Shown here: positions 1 to 5,669 of the stretch, piece after piece
Layout of the letters: each line of letters opens with the position of its first letter
Numbering within the stretch: the stretch's first letter is position 1
Origin: SFWF01 sp964599835
GTDB taxonomy: Bacteria > Bacillota > Clostridia > Oscillospirales > Acutalibacteraceae
Direction: 5' to 3'
NCBI GenBank assembly: GCA_964599835.1
Contig: CAZRHF010000110.1
Coordinates: 1 to 7,340 of the forward strand
Length of the DNA: 7,340 nt
The notes under the pieces: generated by a model
What the model saw: only the letters and a program-made list of their open reading frames with translations
What the model was told of the DNA's origin: nothing
The model's database searches: none
Program-made: the position numbers and the translations under genes

Positions 1-143
1 TCGGGAAGGGCTCGGCCTACAAGGACCGACATGGCGTACTGAAGCATACTGGTTTTAACTTCTTCGGTAATTTCAACCGGCACGATGTTGGTCTCGGTAG
101 ATTCGGGCCAACGTCTTTCTTCGGGCTTTTTATTCTTTGCCAT
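1..143 (-). CDS. gyrA: DNA gyrase subunit A, N-terminal fragment (cut by window edge)
   Basis: Only 47 codons and two bases are in the window; the gene continues past base 1. GyrA is the DNA-cleaving and religating subunit of gyrase, acting with GyrB as an A2B2 complex to introduce negative supercoils. The visible protein begins MAKNKKPEER and reaches YAMSVLVGRALP (residues 36-47), which matches the conserved start of GyrA (YAMSVIVGRALPD in the family). The catalytic tyrosine and the quinolone-resistance region lie outside. The ATG at 141-143 has a strong Shine-Dalgarno sequence (AAAGGGGAG, 153-161), and only 20 bases separate it from the gyrB stop, so the two are very probably one operon. 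The residues before the conserved block are lysine- and glutamate-rich, as is common for the family. Confidence 0.95.
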   Translation of the reverse strand, partial: MAKNKKPEERRWPESTETNIVPVEITEEVKTSMLQYAMSVLVGRALP

Positions 144-163
144 TTTTACACACTCCCCTTTCT

Positions 164-2107
164 TTAAATATCTAAGTCAGTTGCGAACTGAGCGTTTTCT
201 TCAATAAACTGGCGTCTGGGCTCGACCTCGTCACCCATAAGAATGGTGAAGGTCTCGTCGGCTAAAGCGGCATCGGCCATAGTAACGCGGAGGAAGGTTC
301 TGCGCTCGGGGTCGAGGGTAGTCTCCCAAAGCTGTTCGGGATCCATTTCACCGAGACCCTTATAACGCTGAACGTCGGCGGTACCGCCAAGACTTTCAAT
401 AACCTCGGCCTTTTCTTCGTCGGTGAAGACGTCAAAATGTTGCTTACCCTTTGAAATTCTGTAAAGGGGAGGCTGTGCAAGGTAGATATGACCAGTTTCA
501 ATAAGCTGGGGCATATAGCGGAAGAAGAAGGTGAGAAGCAGGGTTCTGATGTGTGAACCGTCGACGTCGGCATCGGCCATAATAACGATCTTATCATAGC
601 GGAGCTTAGCGATGTCGAAGTTTTCCCCGATTCCCGTACCGAGAGCAACAATTACGGGGGTCAGCTTATCGTTGCCGTAAACCTTGTCGTCACGGGCTTT
701 TTCGACGTTGAGCATCTTACCCCAAAGAGGCAGGATCGCCTGATAGGTAGAGTTTCTTCCTTCAACAGCGGAACCGCCTGCCGAATCTCCCTCGACGATG
801 TAGATTTCGGTCTTGGTGGGGTCGTCGGAAATACAGTCGGTAAGCTTTTCGGGCATACGGGTCTTGCCGCCGATACCCGACTTACTGCGGGAAGCCTCTC
901 TCGCCTTCTGGGCGGCCTCACGGGCATTGGAGGAGGCAATGGACTTCTCAATTATTATTTTTGCGTCGGCAGGATTTTCCTCTAAGAAACGGTAGAGCTT
1001 TTCGTTAACAAGGTCGCGAACAACACGTCCGATAGAGGTGTTACCCAGCTTTGCCTTGGTCTGAGATTCAAACTGTGCGTCACTGAGCTTAACCGATACG
1101 ACCGCAACGATACCCTCCATAATATCCTCACCCTTAAGACGGGCATTTCCCTCTTTAAGGTGCTTAAAATCAAAGGCATATTTGTTTACGGTGTTGGCAA
1201 GTGCCTGACGGAAGCCCTGCTCGTGGGTACCGCCGTCCACCGTATAAAGAGTGTTGGCGAAGGACATTATCCTGCTGTCGTAGGCAGTGGACCAAAGGAG
1301 GGCGATCTCAGCCGTCTGGTCGTCTACTGTGGTATTAAGATATATCACGTCCTTGTGGAGTCGGTCCTTCTTTATTCCTTCAAGGAGAAACTCAACGTAG
1401 GACTTAATACCGCCTTCATAATAAAATTCCTCGGTCTGGGGGTCGTAAACGTCGGTACGGCTGTCCTTAAGCTCGATTCTGATACCGGCGTTCAGGAAGG
1501 CCTGCTCACGAAGACGCTTTTTGAGGGTCTCATAGTCATAAACGGTGGTATCGGTGAAAATTGTGGGGTCGGGCTTGAAGGTAACGGTGGTACCGGTCTC
1601 GGTTGTGTCACCGATCACCTCAAGATCGGTTACGATATTACCCTTTTCATAACGCTGTTTATGAATATGGATACCGTCCTTGACCTCGACCTCAAGCCAG
1701 GAAGACAGAGCATTAACGACCGAGGCACCAACACCGTGCAGACCTCCCGAAACCTTATAACCGTTTCCGCCGAACTTACCGCCTGCGTGGAGGATGGTGA
1801 ATACAACGGTGACGGTGGGGATGCCCTTCTGGGGGTTGATACCGACCGGGATTCCTCGTCCGTTATCGATAACACGAACAAGGCCGTCATCCAGCAGCTC
1901 TACGATGATCTTATCGCAGTAGCCTGCCAGGGCCTCGTCTATCGAGTTATCGACGATCTCGTAAACAAGGTGGTGCAGACCGCGTTCACCGGTAGAACCT
2001 ATGTACATACCGGGGCGCTTTCTTACCGCCTCAAGACCTTCAAGGACCTGTATCGAGTTTTCGTCATAGTTTCCCTCTACGGGAATGTTCTTGTTTTCAA
2101 TATCCAT
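164..2107 (-). CDS. gyrB: DNA gyrase subunit B (ATPase subunit)
   Basis: 647 residues, a normal length for a Gram-positive GyrB. It supplies the ATPase and part of the cleavage site of gyrase. The GHKL ATPase domain shows the catalytic glutamate E50 and N54 (YEIVDNSIDEA), DNGRGIP (81-87) and the ATP-lid GGLHGVGASVVNALS (121-135). The transducer domain has the QTK lysine (K351). The TOPRIM domain has EGDSAGG (439-445) and DADVDGSHI (512-520), which carry the metal-binding acidic residues, and the C-terminal part has QRYKGLGEMDP (580-590). The ATG at 2105-2107 has TAAGGAG (2114-2120) six bases upstream. gyrA follows after 20 bases. Oddity: the residue equivalent to E. coli K447 in PLKGK is tryptophan here (W462, PLWGK). 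I think this occurs in related Clostridia, but I cannot check. Identity is certain. Confidence 0.98.
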   Translation of the reverse strand: MDIENKNIPVEGNYDENSIQVLEGLEAVRKRPGMYIGSTGERGLHHLVYEIVDNSIDEALAGYCDKIIVELLDDGLVRVIDNGRGIPVGINPQKGIPTVTVVFTILHAGGKFGGNGYKVSGGLHGVGASVVNALSSWLEVEVKDGIHIHKQRYEKGNIVTDLEVIGDTTETGTTVTFKPDPTIFTDTTVYDYETLKKRLREQAFLNAGIRIELKDSRTDVYDPQTEEFYYEGGIKSYVEFLLEGIKKDRLHKDVIYLNTTVDDQTAEIALLWSTAYDSRIMSFANTLYTVDGGTHEQGFRQALANTVNKYAFDFKHLKEGNARLKGEDIMEGIVAVVSVKLSDAQFESQTKAKLGNTSIGRVVRDLVNEKLYRFLEENPADAKIIIEKSIASSNAREAAQKAREASRSKSGIGGKTRMPEKLTDCISDDPTKTEIYIVEGDSAGGSAVEGRNSTYQAILPLWGKMLNVEKARDDKVYGNDKLTPVIVALGTGIGENFDIAKLRYDKIVIMADADVDGSHIRTLLLTFFFRYMPQLIETGHIYLAQPPLYRISKGKQHFDVFTDEEKAEVIESLGGTADVQRYKGLGEMDPEQLWETTLDPERRTFLRVTMADAALADETFTILMGDEVEPRRQFIEENAQFATDLDI

Positions 2108-2142
2108 TTTCTACTCCTTAGAAAAATATATGCTGTGTTAAA

Positions 2143-2520
2143 TTAATCTTCTATTTCCATTCCTTCGATATTCACACCGAGTATTTCGGCAAGCTCGGTG
2201 CAAACCTCGTAAAAACGCTTTTTTATATCATCGTTCGTGTATCTTATTACCCGAAGTCCTAATTTATTAAGCTCTTTATCTCGCAATTTATCAGAGATTT
2301 CGTGTTCTTCACTTAGATGCTGCGACCCGTCAAGCTCTATAACAACACCCTTTGAATGAACGTAAAAATCTACAATGTAATTGCCTATGTTTTTCTGTCG
2401 GTTTACGGTGATGGGAAGTTTTTTAAGAAAGTCATACCAGAGACGTTTTTCTTCGTCGTTCATATTCTTTCTCAGGGTCTGTGCGTTTTTAACGAGTTTT
2501 TTGTTATGAGCAATACTCAT
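2143..2520 (-). CDS. DUF559-type endonuclease-like protein
   Basis: 125 residues, one compact domain. The layout fits the DUF559 family, which is related to Vsr mismatch endonucleases and the PD-(D/E)xK fold: LRKNMNDEEKRLWYDF (16-31), then RQKNIGNYIVDFY (41-53) with the first acidic residue D51, then VIELDGSQH (60-68) with E62, D64 and H68, and LGLRVIRYTNDDI (87-99). No DNA target can be read from it and no activity is established for this subgroup, so the nuclease role is inferred from family. It is not part of the standard dnaA-to-gyrA set and sits between remB and gyrB. Its G+C is lower than its neighbours': 2221-2400 counts to about 36%, against 50% in a gyrB block and 48% in a remB block. 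An in-frame TAA directly precedes the ATG at 2518-2520, which fixes the start. The Shine-Dalgarno is weak (AGAAGTG). gyrB begins 35 bases after the stop. Confidence 0.85.
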   Translation of the reverse strand: MSIAHNKKLVKNAQTLRKNMNDEEKRLWYDFLKKLPITVNRQKNIGNYIVDFYVHSKGVVIELDGSQHLSEEHEISDKLRDKELNKLGLRVIRYTNDDIKKRFYEVCTELAEILGVNIEGMEIED

Positions 2521-2644
2521 TTAAAAGTCACTTCTTTTCCCGTTTTGTTCCTGCTGACGGATTCCCTCATCCACAAAGCTAAACGGGCAAATTCACAAAC
2601 TTTTTGGCCTTTTTATAAATGCGTCGCAGACGAATTGACACTGT
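2521..2644 (-). other. Leader of the DUF559 gene between remB and that gene
   Basis: 124 bases with no conventional gene. Read on the minus strand it holds two overlapping short open frames that finish at the DUF559 start. One (2517-2570) encodes MRESVSRNKTGKEVTFK and its TGA overlaps the start codon as ATGA. The other (2521-2574) starts with GTG, encodes VDEGIRQQEQNGKRSDF and stops with TAA directly before the ATG. Neither has a clear Shine-Dalgarno. No good sigma-A promoter is visible, so the DUF559 gene is probably read from upstream. Whether either peptide is made is unknown. Confidence 0.4.
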
Positions 2645-2914
2645 TCACAGTCCACTAAAATCCGAAACCTGTAATCGGTTTTCAAGGGTCACGGAGGACA
2701 GCTGGGAGATATAGACCTTGGTCTTTTTGCCCTCACCCTTGGTTACTACGAAGGATTTCGGCAGTTCATAAGACACCGTTACCGCCCGTTTTTCCTTTTC
2801 GGCAAGATTCAAAAAGGTTCTGGACGATTTCATAACCGTCGCATTATCCATATCAAAAATACCTATTATGTTTTTGGTTTTAACAATGGTTCCTTCGCCC
2901 AGATGTAAATACAT
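2645..2914 (-). CDS. remB: RemB/YaaB-like DUF370 regulatory protein
   Basis: 89 residues. The start MYLHLGEGTIV, the segment IIGIFDMDNATVMKSS (16-31) and the end TKVYISQLSSVTLENR (65-80) follow the DUF370 family. In B. subtilis the member encoded between recF and gyrB is YaaB, also called RemB, implicated in control of extracellular-matrix genes; its paralogue RemA is a DNA-binding activator of those operons. Position and sequence both support this identity. Whether it controls biofilm genes in this organism is not known. The start ATG (2912-2914) has GGTGAG (2921-2926) at normal spacing. It lies 68 bases after recF and is followed by the DUF559 leader rather than directly by gyrB. Its TGA stop (2645-2647) lies in a short inverted repeat (ACTGTTCACAGT, 2640-2651). 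Confidence 0.88.
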   Translation of the reverse strand: MYLHLGEGTIVKTKNIIGIFDMDNATVMKSSRTFLNLAEKEKRAVTVSYELPKSFVVTKGEGKKTKVYISQLSSVTLENRLQVSDFSGL

Positions 2915-2941
2915 TTCTATCTCACCAATTTATATATTTTC

Positions 2942-2954
2942 GTGGCGAAGCCAC
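2942..2954. repeat. Small hairpin between recF and remB
   Basis: GTGGC-GAA-GCCAC, a five-base stem with a three-base loop, in the 68-base recF-remB gap. Read on the plus strand it is followed by ACG and long T-runs (2958-2975), like a weak intrinsic terminator, but no plus-strand gene leads into it. On the transcribed minus strand the T-runs become A-runs upstream of the hairpin, so it should not terminate the operon. It may protect RNA ends or be a member of a small palindrome family. Confidence 0.45.
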
Positions 2955-2982
2955 ACGTTTTTTATTATTTTTTCTTTATTAT

Positions 2983-4050
2983 TTATTCTTTAATCTTCCC
3001 GCCCGAAACGGTAAATACCTTACCGTCGTTAAGTGTCATAATATTAGCGGGGTCACAGCAGGTTATAAACACCTGCCAGTCCTTAATGTGATTGAGAATA
3101 AAGCCTTGTCTTGCGGGGTCGAGCTCACTCATTACGTCGTCAAGAATTGCTACCGGCTGTTCTCCCGTAATTTCTTTAAGAGTTCTGGCTTCGGCAAGCT
3201 TTAGGGCTATCGCAACGCTTCTCTGCTGACCCTGACTGCCGAAACTTCGGGCGGAAATTCCGTTTATTTTAAAATCCAAGTCGTCTCTGTGGGGGCCTAC
3301 CGAGGTTATACCCGAAAAAATATCGGTTCTTCTTGCTAAAAAAAGCTTTTCGGCAAGATCGTCGGCAGGGCAGGAGGGCAGATACTCCACACTCAGCTCC
3401 TCCCTCATTGAGGAAAGCTCGCCGTATATATCCGAGGCATTATTCGTTACCCTTTGGCAGTAGCTTACCCTCTGTTCGGTGATTTTTTTGCCGTAGGAGG
3501 CGATTTCAGCCTCAAAGGCATCCAGCATTTCGGTGTTTTGAAGACGTCCTTCCATACCCTTTAAAAGAATATTTCGTTGGGTGACGGCGCGGGTGTAGGC
3601 CTTAAGCACCGCCACGTAGGAGGGATAAAGCTGACCTATTGCCAAATCTATAAACCGTCTTCTGAGAGCCGGACCCTCTTTAACGATAGACAGGTCGGAA
3701 GGAGAAAATACCGTAGCGCAAAAGGTTCCTGCAAGAAGAGATGCCGATTTCAGCTTTTTCGTATCAAGCTCGGCATATCGTCGGTTTGAAACGGTGAGTT
3801 TTGCCTGACGCTCTACCCCACCGCTTACAAAATCAAAGGTGAGGACAGCCTCCTTCTGACCGAAGGCCACAAGCTCACTGTCCTTGGAGCCGCGAAAGCT
3901 TTTAGCCCCGGTGAAAAGCCACAAGGCCTCAATAAAATTTGTTTTTCCCTGAGCATTGTTGCCGTAGATAACGTTCATACCGGGAGAAAATTCAATTTCG
4001 AAAGGCAGAAGATTTCTGAAATCCTTGCCCGAAAGTTTTTCAGCCCTCAT
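2983..4050 (-). CDS. recF: DNA replication/repair ATPase RecF
   Basis: 355 residues from the ATG at 4048-4050. RecF is an SMC/ABC-type ATPase that binds single-/double-strand junctions and, with RecO and RecR, helps load RecA at gaps. Visible motifs: Walker A GNNAQGKT (30-37), VGPHRDD (251-257), the ABC signature SQGQQRS (272-278), Walker B AILDDVMSELD (301-311) with the D-loop. The open frame extends upstream to 4131, but that would add 27 residues with no family resemblance and overlap yaaA by 92 bases. The chosen start, MRAEKLSGKDFRNLLPFEIE, aligns with the usual RecF N-terminus. It overlaps the yaaA stop by 11 bases and has no clear Shine-Dalgarno, so translation is probably coupled to yaaA. 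Nothing essential is missing. Confidence 0.96.
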   Translation of the reverse strand: MRAEKLSGKDFRNLLPFEIEFSPGMNVIYGNNAQGKTNFIEALWLFTGAKSFRGSKDSELVAFGQKEAVLTFDFVSGGVERQAKLTVSNRRYAELDTKKLKSASLLAGTFCATVFSPSDLSIVKEGPALRRRFIDLAIGQLYPSYVAVLKAYTRAVTQRNILLKGMEGRLQNTEMLDAFEAEIASYGKKITEQRVSYCQRVTNNASDIYGELSSMREELSVEYLPSCPADDLAEKLFLARRTDIFSGITSVGPHRDDLDFKINGISARSFGSQGQQRSVAIALKLAEARTLKEITGEQPVAILDDVMSELDPARQGFILNHIKDWQVFITCCDPANIMTLNDGKVFTVSGGKIKE

Positions 4051-4255
4051 TTTCAACCGTAAGGGCCTGTCCGTCATATTCGGCGGTGTCTCCCCTGCGC
4101 AGCTTCTTGCCCCGCATCTCACAGACCTCACCGTTAACGGTAACCTCTCCGCCCTGAATTACCACCTTTGCATGACCGCCGGTGGAAACAAAGCCCGCCA
4201 GCTTCAGCGCCGCATCAAGACGGATAAATTCTTCTTTAATATAGATCGTTTTCAT
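4040..4255 (-). CDS. yaaA: S4-domain RNA-binding protein, YaaA (RlbA) type
   Basis: 71 residues, nearly all one S4 RNA-binding domain: IRLDAALKLAGFVSTGGHAK (11-30), then GGEVTVNGEV (35-44) and RGKKLRRGD (48-56). The B. subtilis protein in the same position (YaaA, renamed RlbA) is the same length and has been linked to ribosome assembly; the RNA bound here is unknown. Position between dnaN and recF supports the assignment. It should not be confused with the unrelated E. coli YaaA. No Shine-Dalgarno lies in the usual window before the ATG (4253-4255); the nearest purine run is about 24 bases upstream, inside a possible hairpin and heptad tract. The last bases overlap recF by 11. Confidence 0.9.
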   Translation of the reverse strand: MKTIYIKEEFIRLDAALKLAGFVSTGGHAKVVIQGGEVTVNGEVCEMRGKKLRRGDTAEYDGQALTVENEG

Positions 4256-4266
4256 TATTTTTAAAC

Positions 4267-4285
4267 AAAAGGGCTTTTCCCTTTT
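4267..4285 (-). promoter_or_regulatory. Possible hairpin in the yaaA translation-initiation region
   Basis: On the minus strand AAAAGGG and CCCTTTT can pair as a seven-base stem around the loop AAAAG, ending 11 bases before the yaaA ATG. The 5' arm uses the last GGG of the adjacent GGGAAAA heptad tract, so the hairpin and a four-G-run structure exclude one another. The stem is followed by GTTT, too poor in T to be a convincing terminator. A regulatory role is inference only. Confidence 0.35.
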
Positions 4286-4302
4286 CCCCTTTCCCTTTTC
4301 CC
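4279..4302 (-). repeat. GGGAAAA heptad tract with four G-runs
   Basis: On the transcribed strand this reads GGG AAAA GGG AAA GGGG AAAA GGG. On the plus strand the C-runs start at 4279, 4286, 4293 and 4300, an exact seven-base period. It meets the usual sequence rule for a G-quadruplex (four runs of at least three G, loops of 3-4 bases). It lies in the dnaN-yaaA gap, so it would be in the mRNA. A second heptad tract of the same kind lies at 7251-7274. Confidence 0.7.
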
Positions 4303-4303
4303 T

Positions 4304-4333
4304 GAGAATAAAATAGCGTGCTATTTTATTCTC
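4304..4333. repeat. 30-base near-perfect palindrome containing the dnaN stop codon
   Basis: Arms GAGAATAAAATAGC (4304-4317) and GCTATTTTATTCTC (4320-4333) are perfect reverse complements of 14 bases around a two-base centre (GT). The right arm holds the last codons and the TAG (4321-4323) of dnaN. The left arm is a mirror copy of that end in the intergenic DNA. In mRNA it would make an A/U-rich hairpin around the stop codon. It lacks a U-tract, so it is not a standard terminator. Confidence 0.85.
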
Positions 4334-5418
4334 ATCGGCATTACCATATAGAGGAAGCTGTCGCCTTCGGTGGGCTCTATAAGGAATCCTTCGCTTCCGC
4401 CCTTGAAGCTCATCTTTACCTCATCCGATTCGGTTGCACGAAGGGCGTCAAGAAGATACTGTGCGTTAATGCCGATCTCAAACTCGGGTCCTTCAAGCTT
4501 AGTCTCGTATGTATCGGTGGCACAGCCTAAAGCCGAAATACATTTAAAGGTCGAAACGGGGTCGCCGATCGAACAGCGGACAGGGGTGGTAAGGCGATCG
4601 TTTACAACAAGGGAGATTCGCTCGATTATATCGATGATATCCTTGGTCTTAACGGTTAATTTCTGGAAAAATTCCTTCGGAATAGCCTTTTCATAGTTTA
4701 CGAAAACTCCCTCTAACAGACGGGAAACAAGGGTGTAGCCGTCTATCTTAAAGGAGGCCAGCATTTTAGTGATGAAGATGTCAACGTTTTCTTCGTCATT
4801 GTTTATTATCTTCACTGCTTCTCCGATGGCCTTACCCGAAATTACGAAATTGCAGTCTAAATTTCCGCCGATGTTTTCCTTTCTGATTCCCATTCTGCGT
4901 CCGTCGATGCCTATAAAGCGTGCAACTCCATCCTGAACGGTTATGTTAAGTCCCGTAAGAATGGGGCGGGAGCCTTCGGTGGTAGCAACGGCAAAAAGCG
5001 TACCTCTTACCATATCCTTAAGAAGTCCGCCCGGCATTGTGATCTTTTCGGTCTCGGGAACCGAGGGGGTCTCAGGGAAATCCTCTGCGCTCATACCCAT
5101 AATATCAAAAACGGCATTACCCGAACGGATATGGCACATAAGACGGTCGTCGGCCTCTATTGTGACCTGAATACCGTCGCTCTTTCTGAGTATTTCGGTA
5201 AGAAGACGGGCGCTTATAACGATGTCTCCGTCAACCTCGGTGGAGGCGTATATCTCTTTCTTCATACTCATCTCTAAATTGTAGCTGACGAGGGTTATCT
5301 TTCCCTTTTCGGCCGAGATAAGGATTCCTTCAAGTACGGGCTGACTGGTTTTTGTAACGATTCTCGAAAGATTTTGTACAGCATCAAGCAGTTCGCTTCT
5401 TTGGGTAGTAAAAATCAT
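4321..5418 (-). CDS. dnaN: DNA polymerase III beta subunit (sliding clamp)
   Basis: 365 residues, the normal length. The protein forms the dimeric ring that tethers DNA polymerase III and serves as a docking site for ligase, MutS/MutL and the translesion polymerases. The start MIFTTQRSELLDAVQNLSRI and the recurring clamp segments ILTGLNI (153-159), SRLLEGVFVNYEKAIP (232-247) and YLLDAL (321-326) are typical. The C-terminal YMVMPMRI (357-364) is the conserved end that forms part of the protein-binding cleft. The ATG (5416-5418) has an excellent AAAGGAG (5428-5434) nine bases upstream. It is separated from dnaA by the 251-base presumed origin. The stop codon lies inside the 30-base palindrome. 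I could not pick a convincing separate dnaN promoter, although the gap has room for one. Confidence 0.97.
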   Translation of the reverse strand: MIFTTQRSELLDAVQNLSRIVTKTSQPVLEGILISAEKGKITLVSYNLEMSMKKEIYASTEVDGDIVISARLLTEILRKSDGIQVTIEADDRLMCHIRSGNAVFDIMGMSAEDFPETPSVPETEKITMPGGLLKDMVRGTLFAVATTEGSRPILTGLNITVQDGVARFIGIDGRRMGIRKENIGGNLDCNFVISGKAIGEAVKIINNDEENVDIFITKMLASFKIDGYTLVSRLLEGVFVNYEKAIPKEFFQKLTVKTKDIIDIIERISLVVNDRLTTPVRCSIGDPVSTFKCISALGCATDTYETKLEGPEFEIGINAQYLLDALRATESDEVKMSFKGGSEGFLIEPTEGDSFLYMVMPMRIK

Positions 5419-5507
5419 ATCGGTCTACTCCTTTAAGATCGTTTTGTCGGAAAAACGAAAATTAATTAATTAAATAAACTATAAAAAACAGCAGTATTAT
5501 TAGAGGC

Positions 5508-5525
5508 GGTTTATAAGGTTTATAA
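5508..5525. repeat. Tandem 9-mer GGTTTATAA x2 in the origin gap
   Basis: GGTTTATAA occurs at 5508-5516 and again, with no gap, at 5517-5525. Read on the minus strand each copy is TTATAAACC, which matches the DnaA-box consensus TTATCCACA at six of nine positions. They may be weak DnaA sites or simply a local duplication. Confidence 0.7.
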
Positions 5526-5620
5526 CTATCTTTTCGCCAGTAATAAAGAAGATTTCCCCGTGTTAACAAAAGCTTAATTAAAAATTTAATAAGTTAATAA
5601 GTTTTTGTTATTAAGAGGGG

Positions 5621-5629
5621 TGTGTATAA
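5621..5629 (-). promoter_or_regulatory. DnaA box, variant TTATACACA
   Basis: The minus strand reads TTATACACA, fitting the relaxed consensus TTATNCACA. It has the same orientation as the perfect box 34 bases away and is directly followed by CCCC and an A/T-rich stretch, the arrangement expected beside an unwinding element. Confidence 0.65.
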
Positions 5630-5654
5630 GTTGGGTGTTAATTAAAGTTAATAA

Positions 5655-5663
5655 TGTGGATAA
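5655..5663 (-). promoter_or_regulatory. DnaA box, perfect TTATCCACA
   Basis: The minus strand reads TTATCCACA, the consensus high-affinity DnaA box, seven bases beyond the dnaA stop codon. Position next to dnaA and in front of A+T-rich DNA supports a role in initiation. Confidence 0.85.
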
Positions 5664-5669
5664 CAGGTT

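Larger units (their letters stand above)
5419..5669. other. Presumed oriC unwinding region between dnaA and dnaN
   Basis: 251 bases without a gene, strongly A+T-rich. It contains a perfect DnaA box (5655-5663), a TTATACACA box (5621-5629), a C-cluster next to the second box, a tandem 9-mer (5508-5525), and four TTAATTAA octamers at 5462, 5466, 5574 and 5638. The 10-mer AAGTTAATAA occurs at 5591-5600 and again at 5645-5654. In B. subtilis the same gap carries the DNA unwinding element. Origin activity here is inferred from position and content. Confidence 0.75.

Noticed and set aside
1160..2146. A 328-codon open frame on the plus strand opposite gyrB
   Set aside because: It lies almost wholly antisense to an intact, unmistakable gyrB and shows no recognisable domain; such frames arise from codon bias on the coding strand.
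2567..2575. TCATCCACA, an eight-of-nine match to a DnaA box in the DUF559 leader
   Set aside because: One or two such matches are expected by chance in a window of this size, and nothing else origin-like is nearby.
2640..2651. ACTGTTCACAGT inverted repeat over the remB stop
   Set aside because: Five-base arms with a two-base centre are too short to interpret.
2356..2658. A 100-codon plus-strand frame opposite the DUF559 gene and its leader
   Set aside because: Mostly antisense to a better-supported gene; its hydrophobic start is a by-product of the opposite coding strand.
4051..4131. Longer RecF with 27 extra N-terminal residues
   Set aside because: The extra residues do not resemble RecF and would overlap yaaA by 92 bases; the ATG at 4048-4050 matches the family N-terminus.
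5440..5457. CGTTTT/AAAACG inverted repeat before the dnaN ribosome-binding site
   Set aside because: Six-base arms, low complexity, no supporting context.
5419..5600. A separate dnaN promoter
   Set aside because: TATAGT and similar A/T-rich -10 candidates exist, but none has a -35 match at suitable spacing; calling one would be guesswork in such A/T-rich DNA.
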